From Nodosilinea sp. LEGE 07088 (lineage in GTDB: Bacteria > Cyanobacteriota > Cyanobacteriia > Phormidesmidales > Phormidesmidaceae), in NCBI RefSeq assembly GCF_015207395.1, contig NZ_JADEWX010000030.1, forward strand, positions 1 through 49,971: a stretch of 49,971 nt of DNA. Reading direction: 5' to 3'. Below, piece by piece: positions 20,943 through 30,927 of the stretch (positions are counted from its first letter, which is position 1; each line of letters opens with the position of its first letter). Position numbers and translations under genes: made by a program. Under the pieces are notes generated by a model, which ran no database searches, was not told the origin of the DNA, and was given only the letters and a program-made list of their open reading frames with translations.

Positions 20943-23141
20943 CTAAAATCCTCCCCCACAGGCGGGGTGCAGCCCCCCCTGGCGACACACAAATTCTAGC
21001 TGGTCACCGCCCAGGTTGAGCGTCTCAGAAAAGTCTACCCCGGCCAGGGTATGGCCAGCATCTGGCTCAGTGATGATGGCCACAAAACTATCGCCCTGGG
21101 ATTGTTCTGGGGTAAAAAAGCGGGCATTGGCCAGGTTAACGCCTGTCAAGTTAGCCCCAGTGAACACGACTCCGGCCAGGTCTGAGCCACTTAAATCGGC
21201 CTGTTCGAGGTTGGCCTGGCTGAGATTGGCACCGGTCAGCCAGCTATTGGTGAGCAGGGTCTGGCTGAGGTTGGCACCGGTTAAATTGGCTCCACTGAGG
21301 TTGGCGTCGGCCAAGTCGGCCTGGGTCAGGTTGGCTGTGGTTAACGTAGCCCCAGCCAGGTGGGCCTGGCGTAGCCGGGCGGCCACCAGGCTGGCTGCGG
21401 TCAGATCAGCATCGGTGAAATCGGCTCCTACCAGGCTAGTGCCATTGAAGATAGCGTGGCTGACATCGGCTTCAATGAACCAGGCGCTGCTGGCATTTGC
21501 GCCAGAGAAGTCGCTATAGGGGGCTAGGGCATTACTCAGGTTGGCCCGCAGCAAGCTGGTATTGCGAAACCCGACGTGGCGCAGGTGGGCTGCCACGAAA
21601 CTGGCCTCCGTCAGGTCTGAGCCGCTAAAGTCACTCACCCAATCGTCAAAGGTGTCAGCCAGACCATCGTCACCGGGGTTATAGAACTTGGCCTTGCGTA
21701 GCCGTGCTCCCGACAGCACCGCATTGCGCCAGATGATGCCAGCTAGGTTTTGCTGCTCCAGCAGCAGGGTAAAGTTGTCGGGGCCTTCGAGCACGTAGGC
21801 CAGGTTGGTACCACTCAGGTCGACCTGGTTGAGATTGCCGCTGTGGAGCACCAAAATTTTGGTCAAAGTGCGCTTCACCGTCCGCTGGCGCAGCTGAGGT
21901 ACCAGTCGCTGCTCGGCAGGTAGGGTCAGCAGGTCATTGGCCAGGGCCAGATTGAGCCGCTGCAAAGGGGGAATCGCCCCCGGCCCGAGGGTCACCAGAG
22001 CCTGTTGCAGGGTATTCAGCAAATCGGGGTCGCCGGTTTGGGCCAGCATATCCACCAGCAGCGGAATGGCGCGGGGGTCTTGGCTGCTGGCCAGGGCCAG
22101 GGCGGCGGCCTGGCGATCGCTAAAGGAGGTCGCATTGCGGCTGAGATTTTCGACCAGGGCCAAAAACAACGCATTGTCTTCACGGGCCGCAGGCAACCGG
22201 CGATCGAGCCACAGCGCCCCCAGGCCCCCTAGGGCCACTACCCCTGCCAAGGCCGCTATTACCGGCAGGTGACGTCGCCAGCCCCGGGGCCCCAGCACCT
22301 CAGCCGAGGCATCGGGAGACAGCACGATCGCCGTGAGACCGCCATATTCTTCGGTTGTCAGCCCGACCAATGGCGATGAACTGAGTAATGGCCCCCAACC
22401 CTGATCAAAACGCTGACCTTCGCCATCTTCTGGGTCGGGGGTGTAACGGCTGGGCACCTGTCCGCCCCGCAGCACTACCACCCGAGTACCAGCCAGATAG
22501 TCGTACCAGGCCCGCCGCGATGGGTTAGTGCGCCCCGTCGCGCCAGCCCCCAGGCTACAGACCAAAGCCAACCCTCCCAACCACGGCAAGCTAGGGAAAG
22601 CCCCGATCGCCAGCCAGACCCCATAGGCGGCCCCCGTCGGCACGCCCCAGCGGCCTAACTCTCGCACCAGCGTGGCATAGGCCCCTACCCCCGAGCGATT
22701 GATGGCCACCACCTGCAACCCCAGCCAGGCCTTGGGCCAGGTTTTACCCCGGGTGGCCAGCCCGTAGATTTGGCTACCGGTTAGCGCCACGGGCAAAACC
22801 AGGGCCGTAAACCAAAGCAAATTAGTCAAGCGGGGCACTGCGGTCACTAGTCGCTGGCGCGATATGCCCAGGGGCCGAGCGATCGCCGTTTGCACCGTTG
22901 CCACCACCGGGTTTAGCTCAACCGTAGTAGGGGCAATTACGGAGCCTGCAGGGTCTGCCTGTCGCCTGACCCACTCCCCTAGCCCCCAGGGCAGCGCCAC
23001 ACTACTAACCAGTAGCCCCACCTCTAAACCCCAGGCCACCAGTCGTCGCAGCGCTAAACTTTGTGTTGCCGACAGCCGCCCCAGCACTCGGGCCGTAGAC
23101 ACCTGGGCCGAAATCGGCTGAGAGCGAGAGGTTTGTGCCAT
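20943..23141 (-). CDS. RDD-domain protein with HEAT-like and pentapeptide repeats
   Basis: This 732-residue protein has an N-terminal RDD-like membrane domain (RRLVAWGLEVGLL, PAWLGLQVVAINRSG and hydrophobic helices to about residue 205, with RRAWYDYLAGTRVV at its end). A further membrane helix sits near 292-312 (VIAALAGVVALGGLGALWL). A short HEAT-like region follows (DRQAAALALASSQDPRAIPLLVDML), then a long run of A(D/N)LXX pentapeptides (about 430-690; e.g. ANLTQADLADANLSGANLTG), which fold as a right-handed quadrilateral beta helix. The last 25 residues include two cysteines. The function is unknown. Confidence 0.82.
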   Translation of the reverse strand: MAQTSRSQPISAQVSTARVLGRLSATQSLALRRLVAWGLEVGLLVSSVALPWGLGEWVRRQADPAGSVIAPTTVELNPVVATVQTAIARPLGISRQRLVTAVPRLTNLLWFTALVLPVALTGSQIYGLATRGKTWPKAWLGLQVVAINRSGVGAYATLVRELGRWGVPTGAAYGVWLAIGAFPSLPWLGGLALVCSLGAGATGRTNPSRRAWYDYLAGTRVVVLRGGQVPSRYTPDPEDGEGQRFDQGWGPLLSSSPLVGLTTEEYGGLTAIVLSPDASAEVLGPRGWRRHLPVIAALAGVVALGGLGALWLDRRLPAAREDNALFLALVENLSRNATSFSDRQAAALALASSQDPRAIPLLVDMLAQTGDPDLLNTLQQALVTLGPGAIPPLQRLNLALANDLLTLPAEQRLVPQLRQRTVKRTLTKILVLHSGNLNQVDLSGTNLAYVLEGPDNFTLLLEQQNLAGIIWRNAVLSGARLRKAKFYNPGDDGLADTFDDWVSDFSGSDLTEASFVAAHLRHVGFRNTSLLRANLSNALAPYSDFSGANASSAWFIEADVSHAIFNGTSLVGADFTDADLTAASLVAARLRQAHLAGATLTTANLTQADLADANLSGANLTGANLSQTLLTNSWLTGANLSQANLEQADLSGSDLAGVVFTGANLTGVNLANARFFTPEQSQGDSFVAIITEPDAGHTLAGVDFSETLNLGGDQLEFVCRQGGLHPACGGGF

Positions 23142-23338
23142 AAATAACCTGTAGCAATCCAGCTACTAAAAAGCCAGGGCCAAGGCTCACCGCCCTGCTA
23201 GCCCGAAGGGGCCAAAATAATTGCCCTTAATCATAGCGAAGGCGACCCATTCTGGCGGATTTTGACGCTCCATATTCCGTTACTCTGGGTTAGCTAACTG
23301 GTCACACAATTTAGGCAGATGGCAAACTGGCATAGGTA

Positions 23339-23370
23339 TTGTCATCGGTTTCCGTAGCTCTAGATACTAT
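23339..23370 (+). promoter_or_regulatory. Possible promoter of the small exported protein gene
   Basis: TTGTCA at 23339-23344 could pair with TAGATA (23361-23366, 16-bp spacing) as -35/-10 elements. The translation start at 23411 has a strong AAGGAGGA site about 8 bp upstream. Confidence 0.3.
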
Positions 23371-23410
23371 AGACACATAGACCAATGCTCCTTACCAAGG
23401 AGGACACGCG

Positions 23411-23818
23411 ATGAAATCTCTGCATAAATTCTTCATTCTGCCTGCTGCGGCTATCACGTTAGCCTTAGGCAATGGCGTGGCCTCAGCTCAACCCATTGCC
23501 CAAACCCCCCTCAACCAGCCGGTACAAGCCAGTGGTTCTGTAGACCCTGTTCGCCCCTCCGACTGTGGCGTGCTGGGCAGTGCCCCGGTTCAAGTCTTAC
23601 AGGTTAACCAACAATTTGCCGCCGTCGATGTTGCCGTTAGCGGCACCAGCGGTCTCACCCTCATGATTCAGGGTGACAATGGCTTCAACGAGTGCCACAC
23701 CGGTGGTAGTGGGGCTATCCATGCCCCAGGCCTGCTCGATCGCGGCACCTATTCTTTCTTTGTGGGCAACGTTAGCAACGTCTCCACCAACTATAACCTC
23801 ACCATTAGCGAGAATTAA
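23411..23818 (+). CDS. Small exported protein, unknown function (PPC-domain-like)
   Basis: This 135-residue protein has a clear Sec signal peptide (MKSLHKFFILPAAAITLALG then VASAQP, cleavage around residue 27). The mature part (VQVLQVNQQFAAVDVAVSGTSGLTLMIQGDNG, then RGTYSFFVGNVSN and NYNLTIS) resembles small beta-sandwich PPC-type domains and has two cysteines (about 51 and 96) that could form a disulfide. The ribosome-binding site AAGGAGG is unusually strong for this window, suggesting high expression. No family is firmly recognised. Confidence 0.78.
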   Translation: MKSLHKFFILPAAAITLALGNGVASAQPIAQTPLNQPVQASGSVDPVRPSDCGVLGSAPVQVLQVNQQFAAVDVAVSGTSGLTLMIQGDNGFNECHTGGSGAIHAPGLLDRGTYSFFVGNVSNVSTNYNLTISEN

Positions 23819-23871
23819 TCGGACTGCGGCGAGGTAATCAAAGCCAGAACAGGGCCGGATGCAGGCCTGGC

Positions 23872-24426
23872 CTATACAGCCAGACCCTGCATCCGCTGGT
23901 TGGTAGCGGCTAAATCAAACGCTTCGGGGTCAAAGTCGTAGCCGATGCGCTGCCAAAGGGCATCGATGTCGGGTTCGCTGCTGTCTTCGAGGCGTTCGAG
24001 GAGCTCGAAGTAATCCCACACCCCCTGGCAAAACTCAGGGGGGCAGCGGCGTTCCCCGGCGGTGCAGTAGGGGAGGGAGCTGTCGCTGGGGTCAATGGTT
24101 TCTAAGGTGATTTTATGCAGCCAGCCCAGCGCCGGGGCATAGTTGTAAAGCAGGGTATCGCCGGGCTGGAGGAGCAGGGTGGCGAGCGATCGCGCTTCGC
24201 CAACCCCCAGGGCACGCCCCTGGCCCTTAACTACATAGTCTTCTTGGCCAGACCACCCCATTGCCGCCACCAACACCCGGTGGAGCTCGTCTAACGATAC
24301 CGCGCCTGATACCCACACCTGCCGCCAGATGGGTGGGTCACTATCGCTCAGTTCGACATGCAGGCGGTAGGCCGCAGCCGTCGGGCCATTGTTCATAGGG
24401 TTAATTTGGCCAACGCGGGAGTTCAT
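23872..24426 (-). CDS. Plasmid pRiA4b ORF-3 family protein
   Basis: This 184-residue protein matches the pRiA4b ORF-3/MM3350-like family: YRLHVELSDSDPPIWRQVWVSG near the N-terminus, SLDELHRVLVAAMGWSGQ, a central DTLLYNYAPALGWLHKITLE strand pair, and CTAGERRCPPEFCQGVWDYFELL near the C-terminus. Family function is unknown. The strand and length fit a complete gene. The start could be 24426 or an in-frame ATG at 24396. Confidence 0.85.
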   Translation of the reverse strand: MNSRVGQINPMNNGPTAAAYRLHVELSDSDPPIWRQVWVSGAVSLDELHRVLVAAMGWSGQEDYVVKGQGRALGVGEARSLATLLLQPGDTLLYNYAPALGWLHKITLETIDPSDSSLPYCTAGERRCPPEFCQGVWDYFELLERLEDSSEPDIDALWQRIGYDFDPEAFDLAATNQRMQGLAV

Positions 24427-24664
24427 CGCTAAATACCTGGGTCACGCTGAATGGTGCGCCCAGACAACTTCGCCTAGCAAGGGGCTATATCAACGGCCAG
24501 CGGTAGCAAACCGCCCCAAACCCTAGCCTACTGGGAATCGGCCCAACTCGGCGATCATCTTTCTCGACTCAGCTAGAGCGGTGGTTGTCGGGAGATGGCC
24601 CCAGAGCCAGTACCGCCAACCCTGTAAACTAGAGATACTCCTACGACGATTTCTTTACCCATCC

Positions 24665-25255
24665 ATGACCCACGCCACCGATATTCATACCCTGGCCCGC
24701 TGGATGGCGGCAGACTTTAGCAACCAGCAGCAGGCCTTTGACAACCCCCCCCTGTTTGCCCACATTCGCGTCTGTATGCGTCCCCTACCGACGGAGATTT
24801 TGGGTGGTTTGGGCTTTTATATTGAGCAGGCCTACGACTTTATGCTCAATCAGCCCTACCGGGCCCGGGGCATGAAGCTCAGCGCCCAGGACGACCACAT
24901 TTTAATCGAGAACTACACCCTTCAGGATGGCGAATCCTTCTACGGGGCCTCCCGCGATCTGGGGCAGCTGGCGAAGCTCACCACCGACCAGTTTGAGAAA
25001 ACCCCCCACTGCAACCTGATCGTTCGCTGGACGGGGCATAGCTTTAGGGGAGCCGTAGAACCGGGCAATGCCTGCATGGTCGAACGAAATGGTAAGACCA
25101 CTTACTTAGATAGCGAATTTGAAATCGACGCCGACCAGTTCATCAGCTGGGACCGGGGCCGTGACCCCGAGACCCACGAGCATGTCTGGGGGGCGCTGGC
25201 GGGGCCGTTTGAGTTTAAGCGCAAGGCCAGCTTTGCCTCGGAAGTCTTGGGCTGA
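24665..25255 (+). CDS. cpcT: Phycobiliprotein chromophore lyase CpcT/CpeT
   Basis: This 196-residue protein belongs to the CpcT/CpeT lyase family, which attaches a bilin to a conserved cysteine of phycocyanin or phycoerythrin beta subunits. Landmarks are TLARWMAADFSNQQQAFDNP at the N-terminus, the calyx strands GLGFYIEQAYDFMLNQPYR, RGAVEPGNACMVERNGKTTYLDSEFEI, and DRGRDPETHEHVWGALAGPFEF at the end. The start ATG 24665 removes 28 upstream codons of the open frame. Whether the target is CpcB (CpcT) or CpeB (CpeT) cannot be settled; no phycobiliprotein genes are nearby. Confidence 0.87.
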   Translation: MTHATDIHTLARWMAADFSNQQQAFDNPPLFAHIRVCMRPLPTEILGGLGFYIEQAYDFMLNQPYRARGMKLSAQDDHILIENYTLQDGESFYGASRDLGQLAKLTTDQFEKTPHCNLIVRWTGHSFRGAVEPGNACMVERNGKTTYLDSEFEIDADQFISWDRGRDPETHEHVWGALAGPFEFKRKASFASEVLG

Positions 25256-25296
25256 TCGGGGAGATCCAGGTGATAGGGCTGATGGAGGGCTACATT

Positions 25297-25324
25297 AAAC
25301 CCAGCTCAGGTGGCGGGTTTTCTC
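25297..25324 (+). terminator. Weak intrinsic terminator after cpcT
   Basis: AAACCC (25297-25302) pairs with GGGTTT (25315-25320), followed by a T and C run. It lies 42 bp after the cpcT stop. The stem is short. Confidence 0.35.
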
Positions 25325-25467
25325 CTTAGATCAGATGTCTCGCTCCCCACCCTCCCTATCCTCCTTATCCCTCCATCCTCCCTATCCCTCGCGCCACTTG
25401 CCTCCCCACCGCCACTCCCGTCTATCATGGGGAACATCGCACCTGTGCAGCAGTAGGAGTTAGGGAC

Positions 25468-28400
25468 GTGGAGTCCAGCAAATATACCCCCGCAGAGATC
25501 GAGAAAAAGTGGCAGCAGGCCTGGGCTGACCAAGGGCTCGATCGGGCCGTGGAAAACCCCGACCAGCCGAAATTCTATGCGCTGTCGATGTTCCCGTATC
25601 CGTCGGGGAACCTGCACATGGGCCACGTGCGCAACTACACCATCACCGACGTGGTGGCCCGGGTGCGGCGCATGCAGGGCTACCGGGTGCTGCACCCCAT
25701 GGGTTGGGATGCCTTCGGTTTGCCCGCAGAAAATGCGGCCATCGATCGCGGCGTTCACCCGGCCCAGTGGACGTACCAAAATATCGAGCAGATGAGGGCC
25801 CAGCTCAAGGAGCTCGGTCTCTCCTACGACTGGGAGCGAGAGCTGGCCACCTGCGCCCCCGACTACTATCACTGGACCCAGTGGATTTTCATGCAAATGC
25901 TCCAGATGGGGCTGGCCTACCAAAAAGAGGCAGCGGTCAACTGGGACCCCGTCGACCAGACGGTGCTGGCCAACGAGCAGGTGGATAGCGAGGGTCGGTC
26001 GTGGCGATCGGGGGCGATCGTCGAGAAAAAGCTGCTGCGCCAGTGGTTCCTCAAGATCACCGACTACGCCGAGGAACTGCTGCAAGACCTGGATCAGCTG
26101 ACCGGCTGGCCCGAGCGAGTGCGCACCATGCAGGCCAACTGGATTGGCAAGTCCACCGGGGCGCAGGTGGTGTTTAAAACCGCAACCGGTGACGAACTGC
26201 CCGTGTTTACGACCCGGCCTGACACCCTGTGGGGGGCCACCTTTATGGTGCTATCGCCGGAGCACCCCCTAGTGGAGAAGCTCACCAGCCCCGACCACGT
26301 GGCCGCAGTAGACGACTACCGCAAAGAGGCCGCCGCCAAGAGTGAGATCGATCGCACCGCCGAAGACCGCGAAAAAACCGGCGTGTGGACGGGCAGCTAT
26401 GCCGTAAACCCGGTGAACGGGGTCAAAATTCCGATCTGGATTGCCGACTATGTGCTGATGGGCTACGGCACCGGGGCGATTATGGCCGTACCCGCCCACG
26501 ACCAGCGCGACTTTGAGTTTGCCCGCAAGTTCAATCTGCCGATCAAGGTCGTCGTGCAGCCCGAGGGCGAAGCGCTGGATGGCGACACGATGACGATTGC
26601 CTGGCCCGGGGATGGGGTCATGGTCAACTCTGGCCCGCTGAATGGCACTGCTGCCGGTAAGGGCGAAGGGCAGAGTGTAGACGCGGCGATCGCCTGGCTA
26701 GAGGCCAACGGCAAGGGCAAAGGCGAGTCGAACTACCGCCTGCGCGACTGGCTGATCTCGCGCCAGCGCTACTGGGGCGTACCTATCCCGGTGGTGCACT
26801 GCGCCGAGTGCGGCATTGTGCCTGTGCCCGACGACCAGCTGCCCATCACCCTGCCCGAGGATGTGGAATTTTCGGGGCGCGGGGCCTCGCCCCTGGCCCA
26901 GCTGGGCGACTGGGTGAATGTGCCCTGCCCCACCTGCAACCGCCCTGCCCGGCGCGAAACCGACACCATGGACACCTTCATCGACTCGTCCTGGTACTTT
27001 TTGCGCTATACCGATGCCAAAAACCCTGAGGCCGCCTTTGAGCAGGCCAAGGTCAACGGCTGGATGCCCGTCGATCAGTACGTCGGCGGCATTGAGCACG
27101 CCATTTTGCACCTGCTCTACTCGCGGTTTATTACCAAGGTATTGCGCGATCGCGGCCTGCTCTCCTGCGATGAACCCTTCGAGCGCTTGCTGACCCAGGG
27201 TATGGTGCAGGGCCTCACCTACATGAACCCAAATAAGGGCGGCAAAGACAAGTGGGTTCCGGCCCACTTGGTCGAAAACCCCGACGACCCACGCGACCCG
27301 GCTACTGGAGAACCTCTAGAAAAGCTCTTCGCCACCATGTCTAAATCGAAGGGCAATGGCGTTGCCCCCAGCGATGTCCTGAATAAATATGGGGCCGACA
27401 CCGCCCGCATGTTCATTCTGTTCAAAGCGCCCCCCGAAAAAGACCTGGAGTGGGATGAGGCCGATGTGGAAGGCCAGTTTCGCTTCTTGAACCGCGTCTG
27501 GCGGCTAGTGATGGATTTTGGTGAGTATGGTTTAGTTGAATCTCTTCTGCGTCAAGCCTTGAGGCGTAATAACCGTAAGTATGGGTTTAAGAAAAAACAT
27601 CTAACTCCTACATTGCAAGATCCTGATAACCTGGTTTGCTTTTTGGTTCCGGTTTTGGATCTTGATTTGCTGTGTATTAGACCAGTCTATAAGTCTCTTG
27701 AGGAGTTAGAAGCTTTAGAAGCTCTAGACATTAACAACATGCTTGCTAGAGCACAAAGCCTATCTGAAGAGTTTTTCGAAGCTCACCGCGATTCTGATGA
27801 TATTCAAAAGGGTATTTCCTGCAGAAACCTATTGGCTTTGCCTCACATCACGCGTACAAAAGGTGAAGAGGCATGGGGATCTCAAGTAGATATGCAGTAT
27901 ATTCTCTTCTCCGATGATCTTCAGTCCGATGTTCTATTAGGCAAACTCCAAAATGCCAAACCTCAGCGTATACGAGTAGACAACGAGATTAGATTCCAAG
28001 GTGGCCTTGATGTTGTAGATACCATATGCTCTTGTCTCGACTGTCACAGCATAGAACCAGAGCAAATAGAATCCAGTCCAAAGAAGGCAGAAAAGACTCT
28101 GCGCCGCGCCATCCACACCGCCATCAAAGAAATCACCGAAGACATCGACGGCGACTACCAGTTCAACACCGCCGTCTCTGAGCTAATGAAGCTCAGCAAC
28201 GCCCTCAACGACTCTGCGGCAAAAGATTCCCCCGTCTACACCGAGGGCGTGCGCGCCCTGGTGCTGCTGCTGGCTCCCTTCGCGCCCCACATGGCCGATG
28301 AACTCTGGCACCAGATTGGCCATACCGACTCGGTACACCGTGCCCCCTGGCCCGCCTTCGACCCCGATGCTCTGGTCGCCGACGAGATCACCCTGGTGAT

Positions 28401-28575
28401 TCAAATCATGGGCAAGACTCGCGGCACCCTGGTGGTACCCGCCGACTCTGACAGAGCGGCGCTAGAAAAGTACGCCCGCGAGTCGGAGGCGGCCCGGCGC
28501 TACATCGACGGCAAAGAGGTCAAAAAGGTGATCGTGGTGCCGGGTAAACTGGTCAACTTTGTCGTGGCCGGGTAG
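25468..28575 (+). CDS. leuS: Leucyl-tRNA synthetase with large in-frame insertion
   Basis: This 1035-residue class I synthetase charges tRNA-Leu. It has a GTG start, HMGH (50-53), the CP1 editing domain (about 220-420, with [17 protein letters not shown]), CAEC/CPTC zinc ligands (about 450-490) and MSKS (624-627). The catalytic core ends near [10 protein letters not shown] (about 685), and the anticodon-binding domain resumes at [20 protein letters not shown] (about 873). Typical bacterial LeuRS is about 860 residues, with only some 20 residues between these points. Here about 185 residues intervene, from a markedly lower-GC stretch (27516-28095), open in frame throughout. The rest of the enzyme looks intact and presumably functional. 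Confidence 0.93.
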   Translation: MESSKYTPAEIEKKWQQAWADQGLDRAVENPDQPKFYALSMFPYPSGNLHMGHVRNYTITDVVARVRRMQGYRVLHPMGWDAFGLPAENAAIDRGVHPAQWTYQNIEQMRAQLKELGLSYDWERELATCAPDYYHWTQWIFMQMLQMGLAYQKEAAVNWDPVDQTVLANEQVDSEGRSWRSGAIVEKKLLRQWFLKITDYAEELLQDLDQLTGWPERVRTMQANWIGKSTGAQVVFKTATGDELPVFTTRPDTLWGATFMVLSPEHPLVEKLTSPDHVAAVDDYRKEAAAKSEIDRTAEDREKTGVWTGSYAVNPVNGVKIPIWIADYVLMGYGTGAIMAVPAHDQRDFEFARKFNLPIKVVVQPEGEALDGDTMTIAWPGDGVMVNSGPLNGTAAGKGEGQSVDAAIAWLEANGKGKGESNYRLRDWLISRQRYWGVPIPVVHCAECGIVPVPDDQLPITLPEDVEFSGRGASPLAQLGDWVNVPCPTCNRPARRETDTMDTFIDSSWYFLRYTDAKNPEAAFEQAKVNGWMPVDQYVGGIEHAILHLLYSRFITKVLRDRGLLSCDEPFERLLTQGMVQGLTYMNPNKGGKDKWVPAHLVENPDDPRDPATGEPLEKLFATMSKSKGNGVAPSDVLNKYGADTARMFILFKAPPEKDLEWDEADVEGQFRFLNRVWRLVMDFGEYGLVESLLRQALRRNNRKYGFKKKHLTPTLQDPDNLVCFLVPVLDLDLLCIRPVYKSLEELEALEALDINNMLARAQSLSEEFFEAHRDSDDIQKGISCRNLLALPHITRTKGEEAWGSQVDMQYILFSDDLQSDVLLGKLQNAKPQRIRVDNEIRFQGGLDVVDTICSCLDCHSIEPEQIESSPKKAEKTLRRAIHTAIKEITEDIDGDYQFNTAVSELMKLSNALNDSAAKDSPVYTEGVRALVLLLAPFAPHMADELWHQIGHTDSVHRAPWPAFDPDALVADEITLVIQIMGKTRGTLVVPADSDRAALEKYARESEAARRYIDGKEVKKVIVVPGKLVNFVVAG
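27516..28095 (+). other. Low-GC in-frame insertion inside leuS
   Basis: Sampled 60-nt lines within this segment are about 40 percent GC (27541 and 27721) against 57 percent in a flanking line (27421). Codon choice shifts to TTG, TTA, CTT and AAT. The translated product is mostly polar and helical, with [16 protein letters not shown] and a cysteine cluster SCLDC near its end. It lacks intein ends (no C/S start plus HN-C/S/T end) and the two long membrane helices of the cyanobacterial CAAD domain. It is an unrecognised domain; staying open for about 185 codons argues that it is translated. Confidence 0.75.
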
Positions 28576-28598
28576 GGAACGTTGCCCACAATCAAACC

Positions 28599-30533
28599 TC
28601 ACTCCATCCGCTCTGCCAGCTCCATCCAGCGCTCGGTGGCGGTGTCGATGGTGGCCGTGAGTTTGCCCAGCTGCTCGGAGAGTTTGGCTACTTCGGCGTA
28701 GTCGCTAGGCGGGTCGCCGTAGAGCTGTTTTTCGAGCACTTCTTTTTCGGCTTCAAGTTCAGGAATTTGGGTTTCAAGCTGCTCGTATTCGCGCTTTTCT
28801 TTATAGGAAAGCTTCTTGGGCTTAATCTCCGGCGCTGAAGGTCCTTCAGCAGCTGCTGCCTTCTCGACTTCTGATTTCTGACTCCTGGCTGCTGTCTTCT
28901 CAGCTCCTGCTTTCTCAGCGTCGGAGGCCGCTTTTTTGTAGTCTAAATACACCGAGTAGTTGCCGGGATAATTTCGCAGCACGCCGTTGCCCTCGAAGGC
29001 AAAGATGGTGTTAACGGTGCGATCGAGAAAGTAGCGATCGTGGGAGACCACAATCACGCAGCCGTTAAATTCTTCCAGGTATTCTTCGAGTACGCCGAGG
29101 GTTTGCACGTCGAGGTCGTTGGTGGGCTCGTCGAGAATCAGCAGGTTCGGGGCCGAGAGCAGCACCCGCAGCAGAAACAATCGCCGCCGCTCGCCGCCGG
29201 AGAGCTTTTCCAGCGGGGAATACTGCTGGTTAGAGGTAAACAAAAACCGCTCCAGCATTTGGGAGGCGGTGATCACGCTGCCGTCGCTGGTGGTGACTAG
29301 CTCAGCGGTTTCTTTCAGGTATTCGATCACTCGCTGGCTGGGGTTGGCAAACAGATCTTCGGAATGCTGGTCGAAGTAGCCGATGTGGATGGTGCTGCCG
29401 ATGTCGACGGTGCCGGTGTCGGGTTCGAGCCGCCCGGTAATCACATTCATCAGGGTCGATTTGCCGACGCCGTTGGGGCCAATGATGCCGATGCGATCGT
29501 CAGGGGCAAAGGCGTAGGTGAAGTCTTTGAAGAGGGTTTTGCCCTCGTAGCATTTGGAGACATGCTCTAGCTCGATCACCTTTTTGCCGATGCGGCGACC
29601 GACGGTGGAGATATCGACCTTGCCGAGGGATGCTTTGAACTCGCGGTTTTGCATATCGCCAATGCGATCGATGCGGGCCTTTTGCTTGGTGCTGCGGGCC
29701 TTGGGGCCACGCTTGAGCCATTCCAGCTCGCGGCGCAGCACACCGGCGTGTTTCTTTTGGCTGCTCTGGTCGGCGGCTTCGGCTAATGCCTTTTTCTCCA
29801 GGTAGTAGGAATAGTTACCGGCGTAGCCGTAGAGGTCGCCGCGATCGATTTCCAGAATGCGGTTGGTAACCTGGTCGAGAAAGTAGCGATCGTGGGTGAT
29901 CAGCAGCAGCGCGCCGCGAAAGCCGCTGAGATAGCTTTGCAGCCACTCCACCGATTCGGCATCGAGGTGGTTGGTGGGCTCATCCATCAAGAGGGCATCG
30001 GGGTCAGAGAGCAGGGCAGCGGCGATCGCCACCCGCTTGCGGTACCCGCCTGAGAGATCCCCTACTTTGGCGTCAAAGTCGTCGATGCCTAACCGGCTAA
30101 GAATTGCCTTGGCGTTAGTTTCCAAATCCCAGGCATCGGCGGCGGCAATTTTTTCTGAGACCGCCGAGAGCTGGGCCATCAGGGCATCGGCATCGCCCGT
30201 GCCCTGGGCCATGTGGTGAGAGATATCTTCGTACTCGCGAATCAGGGCCATCTGCTCGCCCGCGTCGGCAAAGACCTGCTCAAGTACGGTATGGTCGGCC
30301 TCAAAGTCGGGCTGCTGGGGCAGGTAGACCACCTTGGCCCCCGGGTTGACCCAAAAATCACCGCCGTCGAAGGGCTCTAGCCCGGCAATCATCTTCAGCA
30401 GAGTAGACTTTCCCGAGCCGTTGGTGCCGATCAGGCCCACCTTGTCGCCCTCATCGAGGCTAAAGCTGGCATCGCGGAGAATCTCCTTGATGCCAAAATC
30501 TTTGGTGGCAGAGCGTAGAGTAAACAGAGTCAT
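28599..30533 (-). CDS. ABC-F family ATPase (Uup-like)
   Basis: This 644-residue protein has two fused ABC domains and no membrane helices. Domain 1 shows GTNGSGKST (about 36-44), LSGGYRKRVAIA and LLMDEPTNHLD. Domain 2 shows GPNGVGKSTLM, LSGGERRRLFLL and LILDEPTNDLD. Both have the ABC-F DEPTNHLD/DEPTNDLD signature. The C-terminus (about 540-644) is a charged coiled coil (YKEKREYEQLETQIPELEAEKEVLEKQ), as in Uup, which acts on ribosomes or DNA branch structures. A precise role in translation or DNA repair cannot be chosen from sequence alone. Confidence 0.9.
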   Translation of the reverse strand: MTLFTLRSATKDFGIKEILRDASFSLDEGDKVGLIGTNGSGKSTLLKMIAGLEPFDGGDFWVNPGAKVVYLPQQPDFEADHTVLEQVFADAGEQMALIREYEDISHHMAQGTGDADALMAQLSAVSEKIAAADAWDLETNAKAILSRLGIDDFDAKVGDLSGGYRKRVAIAAALLSDPDALLMDEPTNHLDAESVEWLQSYLSGFRGALLLITHDRYFLDQVTNRILEIDRGDLYGYAGNYSYYLEKKALAEAADQSSQKKHAGVLRRELEWLKRGPKARSTKQKARIDRIGDMQNREFKASLGKVDISTVGRRIGKKVIELEHVSKCYEGKTLFKDFTYAFAPDDRIGIIGPNGVGKSTLMNVITGRLEPDTGTVDIGSTIHIGYFDQHSEDLFANPSQRVIEYLKETAELVTTSDGSVITASQMLERFLFTSNQQYSPLEKLSGGERRRLFLLRVLLSAPNLLILDEPTNDLDVQTLGVLEEYLEEFNGCVIVVSHDRYFLDRTVNTIFAFEGNGVLRNYPGNYSVYLDYKKAASDAEKAGAEKTAARSQKSEVEKAAAAEGPSAPEIKPKKLSYKEKREYEQLETQIPELEAEKEVLEKQLYGDPPSDYAEVAKLSEQLGKLTATIDTATERWMELAERME

Positions 30534-30729
30534 GGGTAGCCGGGTCTTGAACCCTTAGATCATAGACCCTAGGCTAGGCTAGCGGGGTGAGGTCGGCAGG
30601 GGCAGGCGGGGCAGGCGATGGACATTACATTTCACCCCGAAGCAGCTTGACCTAGCCAAATACTAGGTCGCTGGGGCTGTAGCCTGGCGCCGAGTGCCCG
30701 TACTGTAGCCACCCTCTAGGGCGCAGCTA

Positions 30730-30927
30730 TTAGGGAAATAATAGGTTGATGTAACCAAGCCAGAAGGCGGTCGTCATCATGGTGATGATGACGACCGCCT
30801 TCTGGCCCGAAAGTAATGTGTTCAAAGTAGGCCCGAAGATTTGGTTTAAAGTCTTGTTTAGGGGCTCAAACCAGTCAGAAGAACGGGCCTTAAGCACAGA
30901 CAGCCAATTCCTAGGCAGCGTCTTCAC
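30730..30927 (-). CDS. Hypothetical small membrane protein overlapping psaI
   Basis: An open frame of 65 codons starts at a GTG (30927) inside the end of psaI and overlaps it by 17 bp. The product [20 protein letters not shown]... has a basic N-terminus and one C-terminal hydrophobic helix ([20 protein letters not shown]). The helix is encoded by a perfect 21-bp inverted repeat (30759-30806). I recognise no family, including PsaL, PsaJ or PsaX. The overlap could mean translational coupling to psaI, but the weak start and lack of a Shine-Dalgarno site make this an uncertain gene. Confidence 0.35.
   Translation of the reverse strand: MKTLPRNWLSVLKARSSDWFEPLNKTLNQIFGPTLNTLLSGQKAVVIITMMTTAFWLGYINLLFP
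30759..30806. repeat. Perfect inverted repeat, 21-bp arms and 6-nt loop
   Basis: GCCAGAAGGCGGTCGTCATC plus one A (30759-30779) is matched exactly by its reverse complement (30786-30806), with TGGTGA between. No U-run follows on either strand. It lies about 105 bp downstream of the psaI stop (minus strand) and would form a very stable hairpin at the 3' end of the psaI message. Confidence 0.85.

Noticed and set aside
20552-23141. Plus-strand open frames over ycf20 and the pentapeptide gene
   Set aside because: They are mirror frames of clear minus-strand genes with family matches.
27516-28095. Intein, group II intron or CAAD domain in leuS
   Set aside because: No splice-junction residues, no intron domain V-like sequence, the frame stays open and the two membrane helices expected for CAAD are absent.
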